This document shows positions 47,851 through 59,206 of a stretch of DNA of 64,000 nucleotides, piece by piece (within the stretch, counting starts at the first letter, position 1; every line of letters starts with the position of its first letter). The stretch lies in NCBI GenBank assembly GCA_023055425.1, contig JALGPY010000006.1, forward strand, positions 91,423,935-91,487,934, in the 5' to 3' direction. The notes beneath the pieces were generated by a model, which was given only the letters and a program-made list of their open reading frames with translations, was not told the origin of the DNA and did not search any database. This DNA is from Linanthus parryae. Lineage: Eukaryota > Streptophyta > Magnoliopsida > Ericales > Polemoniaceae. The translations under genes and the position numbers were made by a program.

Positions 47851-48279
47851 TTATTATTCTTATTTTCTTTTAAGAACTCTGAACAGATCCAACATGGCTT
47901 CTACTCTTTTGATGAAATTCAAAAAGGGGGAGAAGATTATGTGTTATTGTTTTTTATGCTTTTAGTAGTTTTATGTTTTTAGGATGTTTAGTATCTATTT
48001 TATGGTCTTTTAGTAGTTTTATGTTTTGAGGATGTTTAGTATCTAGTTTTATGTTCTTAGGATGTTTAGTATATAGTTTTATGGTATTTTAGTCGTTTTA
48101 TGTTTTGAGGATGTTTAGTATCTAGTTTTATGGTGTGTAATAAATTCCGGATCTGGTAGATGTTTATCTATGCAATCCTGTGGCTTTTGAATTAATGTTC
48201 TGTGATTTTTAATGCTGTTTGTAAGTTGCAGGATATCAATATTCAGATAATGTGTTTTGTCTTTCATAAAGGGGGAGAT
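47851..48279 (+). repeat. Element D 3' spacer: minisatellite and two purine tracts
   Basis: TTTTATG-GTTTAGTATCTA units of about 40-55 bp repeat four times between 47957 and 48135. An internal purine tract (CAAAAAGGGGGAGAAGA, near 47921) precedes them and the terminal tract AAAGGGGGAGAT (48268-48279) borders the LTR. Confidence 0.9.
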
Positions 48280-49762
48280 TGATAAGTATGAAGCTCATGG
48301 ATATTATGATATGAAAATACAGGCAGAGAACTTAGCTCCTTGATGATGAAAGAAAGAAACACAAGCATAAGAAAATGCTAAGTACCAAAGCTTTGAGTTA
48401 CTGTAGCAATTCCTGTATGCTGAATTATCTAACTGTTTTGTGCAGGTTTTGGTTATGTTTTGATAATGTTGGTTTAGTTATATAATTTTATTCAGCAATC
48501 TATTTTCTAAGTTGATCATTGCAGGATTAAGTTGGATTGAAAATCGAATGTGCATTCTGGTGAAGTTAGCAGGCAAAGCTTTGAGATATTCTAGTTACTC
48601 TTTACTACTAAGTTCTACTAACCATCTTTCTGTATGCAGATGGATTCTGTGATACTTATATCTTGTTACATGTTTTTTATTGTCCATTATTGTGAACTCT
48701 ATATTGATTACTTAATATATTCATGATATTGAATATACTTGTTAAGTAAGAACTGTCAGCAAACAATTCTAGCATAGTTTTCTCACTAACTGGTAGCTGC
48801 TGTTTCAAGCAGATCTTTTCTTGCTAGATTGTATTGTTATTTGTTTGATCTTGTTTGCTGAGTATTTGCAGGTTTGGTGGACACTCCAACGTTCATAAAC
48901 AGATCAGCAATGCATTCAAATTAAGCTGCTAACAGGAGCTTATCAGATAGGAGATATTTTAGAAATTTTGTTCCTGAAATCTTTCAAGTTAGTTGCTGGC
49001 TGAGAACAACTAATTAAATTTGAATTGCAGAGACTTGTAGAAGACACAGAGTTCGTGGTTTTGAAGAGGGCAATCAACTGGGAAGATCAATTACATACAA
49101 CTCTTCAAATCATTCAGGAATTCAATTCAAGCAGACTGAAGATCATTCAAATCCAGAAGAACTCTTCCAGGCTTTAAACAGCTTATTCTTTCTGAGTTCT
49201 TCTATCTGTACTTAATTTTATTATATATTCTTTATCTCTAATACCTCACTAAACTTAGTAGTTTTGTTGTTCAAGTGAACAACAAGAGGTTCTTATTGTT
49301 TCAACAGATTGTAGCCTGTAACTAGATAGGTTGGGAACCACAAGCTGTATAAGTGTAAGGTAGCTCACTTAGACTTGAGATATAGGGCTAAATCTGGGTG
49401 ATTAATAAGAAGTTGTGTTTGAATCCTAGAGGGATTAGATCCCTCAGGAAGAGACTAGGTCCAATTGTGACTAAACTCTGTAAAATCTCTCTGTTATTGC
49501 TATTTACTTTTGCTGCATTTACTTACAGTTAAATTTGGAAGTTTCAAAGCTTTGGAGCTTTCCAAGTCTCAAAGCTTTGAAGCCTCTATACTCTGCTGCT
49601 ATATATTTAAGCGTATCAAATTCCTTTCAAAGCTTTGAGATATCAACAGTTTGTTCGTCTAAAGTTTCAAAAACTAGAGTTTTGGCAAAAGCTATCATAC
49701 TCTATTCACCCCCCATTCTAGAATATTATTATACCTGTTTGCACCTACATTACACACTTTCA
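48280..49762 (+). repeat. Element D 3' LTR
   Basis: 1483 bp, starts TGATAAGTATGAAGC, ends CACACTTTCA. Nearly identical to the 5' LTR; two CAAAGCTTCAAAGCTTTGAG units of the 5' LTR are shortened to CAAAGCTTTGAG here (about 48387 and 48573), as expected for a slip between the repeated halves. Confidence 0.95.
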
Positions 49763-52300
49763 CACCTGATATTTGTAGTTGTTTGATTTACAAGGTACCG
49801 GAGGCTCGAAGCGTGAAACTAGGATGAAAATGAACTTCGGAAAACGAGTAAGAAGCTTAAGAAAATGGAAAAGAGGAACTCAGCAAGGTGCAACAGTCGA
49901 GTTTGAAGAGCAAATCTCAACCACTATGCAACATCACTTTTGCCTCCACCAATTCACCATCACCTACAACAACACAAATTAGGCCATCACCTCTCAGCCT
50001 AATACACCTCCATAACTTCTAGCCAATTCCACTCACAGTAACAAAATTCGCCTAACCTGCAGACCATTATGCCAATATTTCAACACCCAAAACAACCTCG
50101 AACTCCTAGCCAAGAAACCCACCAGCACAACCTCTTACCACATGCCCATACAGTCACCATTAACCACTGCACACCAACAAACCAACCCACCATAACAACA
50201 ACAGTAAGAAACCATTACACCCAACCTCAATCTCTATGAAAACCGAAACCATAACAAACTCCACAGCCATCACCAACCTGCTTCCATCCCTCAAAACCAA
50301 AATTAACCTCCACCTTCACAACATTTCCCGAAACCATCAACTACACCACCTTCAGTAACATTTAAATAAACAAACAATCTCCTACTTCCGTAATATTAAG
50401 AATCCATGGGGTTCCACCTCAAAACCAATTGGCAATGAGGGGAGTAGCCCATAATACTTATTAGTTATTTTATGTATTCTTGAATGTACGATGTGGGACA
50501 TTCTCAATACACCCCTCACGTGTATGCATTCGTGGAATGTTACATGTGGAAATCATTAAGTCGGCTGAAGTTGGGACGGGCAGGTGGATTGTGCAGAAAT
50601 GTTTCTATAGCTCTGATACCATGTTAAGAAACCATGGGGTTTTCAATACGCCCCCTGACCTGACTCCACAACGACCAAACATCCACTCTCAAACCAGTTG
50701 CCCTCAACTCCTGAACTACAAATCAAACCACTACCAAACTCCCTAACAATGTGCAACTACCACCCATCAACAAACCTTACTCGCTGCCTTCACCTTTAAA
50801 CTAGAACCCCTAAGCAAACCTTCACAACCAACAATAAGTCAGACCCTGCAAACCATGATTGAACAAGTTCAATACACCACGTAACAACACTCCTCCATCA
50901 TATAATTCAATCACTGAACCCCTACTAGAATACCTAACCAAACCATCACCATCACCGACCACCTTTACCGCTAGAAGAGACCCAATAGATCCATGGTCGC
51001 AGACCAAAGACAGAAGCACAGAACATGGAAGAAGGAAAGGGATTTCATATATTTCCAGGGGAATTCGTATGTGCAAATGGAATGAGTTAGCTAAATTCTC
51101 AATAACCCATTCGTGTGAACAAAAAAAATGGTATGCTCTTTCGTACGAGTGCTTTCATACGAAAGCACAATCTATTCGTGCGAAAGATTTGTTCCAGGAT
51201 GTGGATTGGGGCGAAAGTGCAAATAAGGAGTAATAAAGAAGATGATACTAGGACATTTGAATTGAGCAGAGCAGACCTAGGGTTTGATTAGTGAGGAACC
51301 AATTATTAACTCATGATTTGCAATTATGGCTAATCACTGACTCCCCATTTCTTGGAGGGGAAATTTTGCAAATAAGCTAATTTTGACTTCAAGAAAGGAA
51401 CGGGTTTGATACTAAAGGACATAGGGGACTGCATTCCACGACGACTATTGATCAATGCATGAGGATGGAGGAGAAGGACGGGAAAACATTCGCAGGAGAA
51501 AAAGTAATAACGAAGGAGACGAAGGAGAAGGACGAGAAAACACACGCATGAGAAAAAGCAATAAGGAAGGATACAAAGAAAAAGAAGCATGGGTTTGTTC
51601 CGGAGGATCGGGTTTTCCATTTGATCTATTTATCCTCTTCTTTTCAACACGTGTATGAAAAAATTCATGTTGTATGGAGAACCTAGGGTTTATGAACTGG
51701 ACAAAATTTTCAGATTTATTTTATTGATTCATGTTTCAATTATTATAATTGTGTTGTACTTCTTTGTTTATCTTATATCTTGGATCACTTAGGGATATTG
51801 AAACGTCTTAGATGACAAGAACAAATTTGGAAGGAGGAATCAATACGTTAGATGAATCGTAAGCTTAAAGACTATCATATGCATATTAGTTGGATTTCTT
51901 GTTTTGAACTTAATCCTTAGCGTAAACGGAATAGCTACCCGTCTAAGCTAGTATTCTAGGTGGGTGCTCGATCGAGACTTTACCCGGATACAAACGAGAA
52001 CCATATGATCTTAGTCCTGAATCATTGGTACTGAAAGGAGAGATGTATAGCACTAGTCGGCGAGGGTTGTTTCGATTTTTTAGCGTTAGGCTTGGGAATT
52101 GGTGGACCCAACAATACCTTGTGACTGGATTACCGTACGTCTATTAGAACCATATCGGTAGACAACGGTGGACCGACTAGACTTGTAGTCGACATATATG
52201 TAGAAATACATGAGACCGACAGATTATTAGAAGTCCTATTACCCGACACAAGTAGTTGGATGGTAGCGTGTTTCAGACAATATGCGGAACTGTCTAAATA
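49763..52300 (+). repeat. Element F 3' LTR, second part (first part 38723-38914)
   Basis: The LTR begins at 38723 (TATTTCATAACTCC after the purine tract), is interrupted by D, and resumes with GATATTTGTAGTTG and GAAACTAGGATGAAAATGAA. From 50815 it matches the 5' LTR. It is truncated at about 52300, after GGAACTGTCTA. It also carries a TRIM at 50395-50651. Confidence 0.75.
50395..50651 (-). mobile_element. TRIM (terminal-repeat retrotransposon in miniature)
   Basis: Minus strand: a fragment of 5' LTR ending CCCCATGGTTTCTTAACA, primer site TGGTATCAGAGC (50621 down to 50610), about 95 bp of internal sequence, purine tract GTGAGGGG (50512-50519), then a 117-bp 3' LTR. That LTR starts TGTATTGAGAATGTCCCACATCG (50511 down) and ends CCAATTGGTTTTGAGGTGG and CCCCATGGATTCTTAATA (50395). 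The tiny LTR and internal region without coding are diagnostic. The 5' LTR is collapsed: its end is joined to a TTTTCAATACGCCCC stretch that resembles the LTR-start/purine-tract boundary. Confidence 0.65.
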
Positions 52301-52795
52301 CAATAACTATTTAGGGTACTCCACCATGAACTAACATATCTTAATAGAGTGGGAATAATTAACAGACAGTTTGGCACTCTTTAGAGGTGTATGTGAAGTT
52401 TCCAAAAAAAGGAGGGACGCAAGTGAGATCTTCCTAAACTGAGAGGATGTAAGTGAAATTCAACTTTCATATTATTCTTTTTGTGGTTTTAGTTTGTCTT
52501 AAGCAAATGACTCCAATGATTTATTGGCTTTAGCATGAGCTTGAGTTAGAACATGTAAAAAAATTCGTATACAAAATTATTGTCATTCTTTTGATAAAGA
52601 AAACAATATCATCACGAAAAGAAGCCCAAGATATAGAAGTACAATAACAACTACATAAAAAATAGAAGCGAAAAAAATCAGGAGCAACAACCGACACAAC
52701 AAGACTAGATGTGATGATTATTTGAAACAACATTTTAATGACTTTGTGAGCTTTGCAAACCATGGGCCATGATACTTCAGAGATGCTTCAAAAGT
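52301..52795. other. unassigned spacer between F and LINE G
   Basis: No gene or TE terminus recognised. The minus frame 52530-52763 has no domain. May include the 3' flank of LINE G. Confidence 0.5.
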
Positions 52796-52879
52796 CAAGA
52801 AAGCTGATGCCCCCCTTTTCCCAAGAAACTGAAGCTTTCATTAAAGAGCCAAAGGGAAAAAATTACAAGGCTAATTAAG

Positions 52880-55800
52880 CCATAGAAGAAACAGCAACAT
52901 CAGAGTTGATTGCTGACTTAGCAATCCCATGAGCCTCACAATTGTGATCTCTCGGAACAAATAAAAAAGAACAAGAAACAAAACTACTAGCCAAAACTTT
53001 GCAATCCACAATAACTGGCTGAGCATCAAGAAAACAAGAATCACTTTTACTAGAAAGGCAATTTCTAGAACCTTGTAATCATAAAGAATCCCAATCGATT
53101 GCAACTTCGTCTATGCATCCCATAAAATTGCATCCCTGATAGCCAAGTCTTCCAAAATATTGGGGTTTGTAATTACTCTATAGATTCTTTGATTGCTGCT
53201 CATCTTCACTCCCAGCTGGTTAGTAAGAGCAGTTGCTGTACTTCCAATATTATGCTGAATTTTGACAGCAGCATCAGTAAAGATTAGCATTCCATCAATA
53301 TTTGGATAGTTCCAAGCAACATTAACACAATTCTGGATAAATTGATAGCCTGTAATATTAGCTTCATAAAACTCATAAAATTTTGAGGTAGCTTTGGAAA
53401 CAATGTGTTGGGGCTTCCATTTGATTTTATTAAAACACCAATCATTCCGGGCCCTCCAAATTTCCCAGCAATGAGATAAAAATAAACCAAGAGCTGTCTT
53501 GTCATCAGATGCATTCTCCATATGCTCAAAAACATAACACCACCATTCATGGAACCTTAGATTATTTGGCAAGCAAGAAATAAATCTAAATGGAGAAAGA
53601 ATCCAGACCTGAACTGAGATATTGCACTCCACAAAAAGGTGCCTTTCTGACTCAACATCACCACCACTACAAGGGCAGATTGGGTCAATATCACAATCTC
53701 TTGATAAAAGAGCAGCTTTTACTGGAAGACCACCTTGCAGAGCCTTCCACCAGAACAATTTGACTTTATTGGGGACATTTAGGTGCCAAATATTCTTCCA
53801 AAGACCAAGATTTGAACTCTGAGCAACTTGAATGTGCTGCTGAAAATGATTTGGTGGTCTCTTATCACTTTGTAGGCTGATTTAACAGAGAAGCTTCCTT
53901 TTGAAGAGAAATGCCACACCCTCTTGTCTTCACAGATAGCACCAGATACATGAATTACCAAGATTAGTGCAATAATTTCTTCATTAAAAAAGCCTTTCAC
54001 TATATCTTCTTTCCAGCACCTAGCCTCATGGTCAATAAGATCCCATACCTTCTAAATAGGACAATCTGGAGGCTTGTAAGAATTATGATAGAAGTTTCTA
54101 GCTTTAGGGATCCATGGATTATCCCAGACTCTGATTTTTTCTCCATCTCTTAAACTCCATCTCTAGACCAAATTTAGCACCTTTCTTCCTTCACATATTC
54201 CTCTCCACACCCAAGAACAATTAGAGGGTATCTCAGCATGCCAGAAAGAGGAGTTGGGATAGTACTTCCCTTTGAAAACTTTTTTGAAAAGGGAAGAGAG
54301 GCCATTAACTAACTTCCATGATTGGTTGGCATGTAAAGCAAGATTGAAAGAGTGCAAGTCTTTAAAGCCAAGTCTTCCTTCAGCTTTTTCATCACAAAGA
54401 GAGTCCCAACATTTCCACTGAATTTTTCTGTCCTCCAAGCTTTTACTTCCCCACCAGAAATTGGAAATTATTGAAGTAATTTCCTTGCAAAGATTCTTGG
54501 GAAATAAGAAACATGACATTGCATATGTGGGCATGGATGCAAGCATTGACTTAATTAAATTTTCTCAACCACCTGCACTTAAGAAAGCTTCCTTCCAACC
54601 AAGCAGTCTCTCAATAATTTTTTCTTAGACAAACTTGAGAACTTGAGTTTTGCATCTCCCAATTAAGGAGGGAAGCCCCAGATATATACTGTCCCTGAAG
54701 TCTTTATTAATTCCCAAAAACTGTTGAATAAAAATTTTGTGTAAAGAGGTATTGGGACCGAAGAAGCATTGGGATTTCTCCCTATACACAGCCTGACCTG
54801 AAGCCTGTTCATAGAGCTTTAGAACCATGTTTATGGAACTACATTCATGGACAGTGGCTTTGAAAAATAGCATTGTGTATAAAGGTGGCTAATGTTGGGA
54901 CATGATCTTGATAATTTTATTCCAGAGATCCAATTCTGCTCTGCAAAATACTTGAGTGTGGCTGATAAACCTTCAGCACATAAGGTGAATAAAAAGGGAA
55001 ACAGGGGGTCACCCTGCCTAATACCCCTGGAAGGGGTTATAAAATTTCTAAGCTCACCATTAACAATTAGCCTGAAGCTAACTGTTTTAACACAGGTCAT
55101 CACCCAATTTACCCATTTAAAGTGGAAGCCCGTTTTCTTCATGACATTCCCAAGATAGTCCCAACTTATTATGTCAAAAGATTTAACCATATCAAGCTTT
55201 AATGGAAGCCATCCTTCCTTCCCATGCCTTCTTGATTTTAAACCATGGATCAGCTCTTGTGCAATCAGCACGTTATCAGTGATAGCCCTGTTTTCAACAA
55301 AAGCACTTTGATTTTCACTGATTAAATGGCTCATCACTTTAGAGAGCCTAATAGATAAAGTCTTAGAAATGATTTTGTACACTACAGGACATAGAATTAT
55401 AGGTCTATAATCCTTTACACTGCTTGGAGACTTAACTTTTGGCAAGAAAGCAATATGTGTGATTTTCATACTCTTAAGAAGCTTCCCGGTTTTGAAAAAG
55501 TGCTTAACTGCCACACAAATGTCTTCTCCCACTATGCTCCAGAACTCTTGGAAAAAACTTGCTGAGAAGCCATCATAGCCAGCTGCTTTATCAGGGGGCA
55601 TGGCAAAGTAAGCATTTTTAGTCTCCTCATCAGTGACATTACTTTTCAAAAATTTGTTCGTTTGAGAGCTGACCTTATTTTTTATGTTGTAGATTATTGG
55701 AGCTGTAATACTTGGACCTTGAGAAGAGAAAAGCCTAGTGTAGTACTTTGTGAACTCCTGCAAAATTGAATCCTTGTCTTCAAACCAGGTGCCACTTGAG

Positions 55801-56945
55801 TTTGTCACTCCCTTAATGAAATTCTTCCTTTTTCTTTGAGTTACAGAAGCATGAAAGAAGGCTGTGTTTCTATCACCAGCAGCTAGCCACTGTTGCCCGG
55901 ATCTGATTCTCCAATACTGTTCTTCTTCAGCCCAAAGTGAATCCAATCCAGTTCAAGGTTGTGAAGTAATTCCACATCAGCTAGAATGACTTTTTTCTAA
56001 TGATTTTTACTTCATCCTACTTTGATTTGATACTTGAGAAGAGGCCATTGTTGAGGGATTTACTCCACTGTCTGAGTCTTTACCTTCATTCTTTGAGCTT
56101 GGATTTAACTTTAAACATTGGCACTCCAGGAACATTGATACTCCAAGCTTGGGACACAACTTCAATAATTCCTCTTCTTTAATCCATCTAGGATCAAACT
56201 GGAAGGAGCAAAATCTGCTAGGAGTGGTTGTATGCTCAAGATCAAGGATAAGAGCACAATGATCAAAACCTGAGCATAAAAAATGAGTAATAGAAGCTTT
56301 ATTAAATAAATTAAAACTCAAATTTGCCAAGCCTCTATCCAATATTTCCTCAATGCCTTTTCTTGTATCTATTTTATTCCACCAAGTGAAAAGATAACCA
56401 TTGAATCCCTGATCCACAAGATTGCATTTAGCAATAAAATTTCTGAAAGGCAAGCATGAGTTAAAATCCCTAATTGTTCCCCCTATTTTCTCACTTGGAT
56501 CAATGATATCATTAAAATCTCCCCACAACAGAGTATACCGTGAACATAACTTCATATAATCATGAATATGAGAAAACTGGGAAGCTCTTAGACAATCATC
56601 AGTGCTAAGATAGACAAACAAAATATCCCATTCAATAACATCAGTAATGATCTTAGCATGAATGAAATAAGATCAGTACTTGATAACTCTAACATTTGAT
56701 TTAGAATTCCAGAGAATACCTAGACCTCCAACAATTCCCCTAGGCTCCACCCAAAGATTGTTAGTGAATTGGTTGATTGCATACTTTCTGCTGAGGAAAG
56801 AAGTTTTGTTATTTGTCTCACTGAGAAAGATCACATCCGGAGGTAGAAGATGAAGCATCTTCTTATATTGTCGAATTGTCAGGGTTCTGCCAGCACGCTG
56901 ACAATTACATGCCATAAGCTTCATCTGGCGAATTCCTCCACCCAA
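52880..56945 (-). pseudogene. LINE G ORF2: endonuclease, reverse transcriptase, RNase H
   Basis: Endonuclease: MKLMACNCQRAG at 56924, PDVIFLSETNNK (catalytic Glu), TAG near 56674, YTLLWGDFNDI (GDFN kept), SGFDHCALIL (DH kept). RT from 55946: AFFHASVTQRKRKNFIKGV, PPDKAAGYDGFSASFFQEFW, YRPIILCPVVYKIISKTLSI, FVENRAITDNVLIAQELIHG, LKLDMVKSFDIISWDYL, GIRQGDPLFPFLFTLCAEGL. The catalytic YADD box is destroyed: ISHLYT-QC-YF with a frameshift. The thumb region continues in pieces to 54163, zf-RVT at 53600-53758 (CPCSGGDVESERHLFVEC), and RNase H at 53111-53300 with FTDAAV and, off frame, PRDHNCEAHG near 52950. At least five disruptions. Confidence 0.9.
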
Positions 56946-57245
56946 AATTCAGAAGTAGTATGAGTTTTAAGCTTCTTTCAATCGCCATGGAGATCGACCG
57001 ATTGGTTATCACCTGCTTGCTCAATCTCCATAAAATCTTCATCTCTTTTCCTCAGCTTTGCTACTACCGTTCTCCTTCCCGCTTTCTTATTTGGATCGTC
57101 CCCCTTCCCTCGAGCTAGTCGTTTCCATTTTTTCGTATTTCCAGGCACTGCGTCTGCTGTAACTGTTGAAGAGCTACTAGGTCTTTGGGGTTAAGATGGA
57201 GAAGAGGAACGTGGTGATTTAGAGGGGTAGGTATGTGAAATTACC

Positions 57246-58573
57246 TCAGAACAGGGTCATCACACACTTGTTGACAGTAATAAGTGCATTGGGCTTCGTT
57301 GAAATATTAGAATGTGCTGAGACCAGAGTAGGGGAGCTGGCCCGTAGAGATGAATTGGGCTCCATTTCTTCCTCCATAGTGGGCTTAGATCCCGTCAAAA
57401 CAGATGGTCCAATGGTTAGATCTGAGACATGGGCCACATCCGAACCCGGCCCGGTTAGTTTCTCTAGTGGATTGGAAATAGAGAAAGATTTAAAAGCATT
57501 TAAATCTTTTTCAAGCTCCCGCTCAAGTGCCTTGGAGACCTCCAAGCGTGTTGCCGTCTGCTCCACATACATAGGAGGATCTGTTAACGCTACTCCAACT
57601 TCCAAGGATTCATTTTTCTGCATTGGGTTCAAAACAGATTTGGAAATTTCTTTCCCGCCAACTGAAGCCGACTGTTCATCTTCTTCAATCGGAAAAGTGA
57701 CCGGCGACGAGGGTTTCTTGAGTTCATTCAATGGAGCATGCCTGATTGACACTGGCGCAAGAAGAATGGATGAATGCTTGGCTTTAAATACCTCCAGGAA
57801 ACTTTTCTGTCTTTCTATGCCTCTTTCCACTTCATCACGCTTTTTCTCGCACCATGGCTCATCGTGACCAATTATTTCACAATAGTTGCAGAGCAATGGA
57901 AGCCTTTCATACTTGAACTCGATCCAAAAAACTTTATCTTCTGTAATTCTTAGCTTGTAGCCTTTAGGAAGTGGTTTAGTAATGTCAATCACCATTTTGA
58001 CCCTTGTGAATTTTCCTTCATCCGCAACTTTGAGGAATACTAACCTCCAAAACTTCGCCTATCTTACCAGCATACTTCCTCAGAGTCTTCTCTTTAAAGA
58101 AATCGATTGGGACGTTCCAGAATTGAATCCAGAGCGGAGAGAAATTAACATTGTCAAGATCGTCAATGAAAGACCATTTCGCAAAAACAATCAAATGATT
58201 ATCAAAACTCCATGGCTAGCCCTTGAGAACTCTCTCAAGATCTTCCTTCTTTGAAAAGCTAAATTTGTAAATTTTCTTCCTGACTTCTTCAGTGACTAGT
58301 CCCTCCGGCCTTCCCCAAATGGATGAGAGAGTATTCCTCAGCCTCGTAAGATTTACAAGCTTGCTTGTAATTATCATCCCCAGGAGACTGATTTCACAAT
58401 CAGCTTCCCCTGTTTCACGGTCTTCATCCTCCAGGTCAAAATTGAGCTCCTCCTCTTGATCATCATCCCCTGATATTTTCACCGTTTTCAGCTTTTCGAG
58501 GACATCAACATTTTGCTGACCTTCCTCATCAGCTCCGTCATTAGAGGAGACAGTAACTAAATGCTTATCCATG
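57246..58573 (-). pseudogene. LINE G ORF1: RNA-binding protein remnant
   Basis: Starts MDKHLVTVSSNDGADEEG (58573 down), with an acidic linker and a DUF4283-like fold (SLLGMIITSKLVNLTRLRNT, KIYKFSFSKKEDLERVL). A frameshift near 58220 precedes NHLIVFAKW and SPLWIQFWNVPIDFFKEKTL, with a second shift near 58020. The last part, from 57995, is open: WIEFKYERLPLLCNYC and the knuckle CNYCEIIGHDEPWC, then a long hydrophilic tail ending at 57246. Plant LINE ORF1 binds element RNA and chaperones nucleic acid. Confidence 0.88.
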
Positions 58574-58740
58574 ATTGAATGGAAAATATAATGATGTGAT
58601 TGATATGGAATGAGAATGAGACAAATGAGAAAGAGAAAGAAAGAGAGAAGAAAAAATCTTGATGAAAACCAGAGACTTAGAACCTGCACAGAGACATGAC
58701 AATCATTTCTCTCTCTAGAGAAAGAGAAAACTCCCTAATC

Positions 58741-59170
58741 AAGCACAAGACTCGAATACAAGCTGATGCACCCCTTGGTCCTGTCAAAGACGGGAGCGTC
58801 CTGAAAAACTAGTTTACTACTTTCCTGAAACAAAGAACAACATGAGATCTTTCAGTACTAATATGAATGCAAGAAATATTGTGGTGCAAAGTAAACCTAA
58901 TTCCACGTTCCACGGCTATAGAAGACAAAAACACTGTCTTCTGTAAATATTATTGTGATATTATATTTACGACATAAAATGAAAAACTAATTACTCTAAG
59001 AGCATAAAAGGAAAAATATTTACTAAAAGAGGAACTTTCAAAAAAGTATTTACTAAGACGGAACAATATTGTATTTTAACATTAAGAGTTATAATTGTAT
59101 CCTTTTAATAAAATAAAATCATGTGAAGTTTAAGTTTTGTTCCATCGTTTTTCTTCTTTCTCAACCGCAT
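58741..59170. other. spacer between the two LINEs
   Basis: AT-rich; nothing recognised. Confidence 0.5.
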
Positions 59171-59206
59171 TTTTTTTTTTGTTTTTTTAGAATAAGACCA
59201 ACTTCT

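Larger units (their letters stand above)
38915..49762 (+). mobile_element. Element D: complete but decayed SIRE-like copia element
   Basis: 10.8 kb: 5' LTR, primer site, gag, protease-integrase-RT-RNase H, third frame, double purine tract, 3' LTR. LTRs about 95% identical by eye, the most recent of the copia elements here. Inserted in the 3' LTR of F. Flanks are AACCC (left) and CACCT (right), each one base from AACCT, so a mutated 5-bp duplication is plausible. The long post-pol region and domain order point to the SIRE/Maximus lineage. Frameshifts and stops in all three frames make it non-autonomous. Confidence 0.93.
34299..52300 (+). mobile_element. Element F: Tat/Athila-like gypsy remnant, host of D
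   Basis: Two long LTR parts (34299-36085 and 38723-52300 without insertions) flank about 2.6 kb of non-coding internal DNA typical of the region after pol in Tat/Athila elements: AGGAGGCAACCCAACA (36675), TTCATTGAGGACAATGAA and a poly(G) purine run (37310-37370), and AAGTGTGGGG directly before the 3' LTR. gag and pol are gone. The left part of the 5' LTR was lost at the Copia-1 side. LTR parts are about 80-85% identical by eye. No terminal duplication could be found because both outer ends are truncated. Confidence 0.7.
52800..58740 (-). mobile_element. LINE G: near full-length L1-type element
   Basis: Minus strand, about 5.9 kb: ORF1 (DUF4283 plus CCHC), ORF2 (endonuclease, RT, zf-RVT, RNase H), short 3' region with TTTAATGAAAGCTTCAGTTTC typical of plant LINE ends (52850 down). 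A clear poly(A) tail and target duplication were not found, so the 3' limit is approximate; the 5' limit is set by a CTCTCTCTAGAGAAAGAG leader near 58715. Both frames contain stops or shifts. Confidence 0.88.

Noticed and set aside
39021..48600. Repeated CAAAGCTTTG sites taken as a CRISPR-like array
   Set aside because: Spacing is irregular, sites lie in LTRs and coding DNA, and the genome is a plant nuclear one.
57235..57867. 210-codon plus frame
   Set aside because: Antisense shadow of LINE G ORF1, whose CCHC knuckle and collinear domains fix the minus strand.
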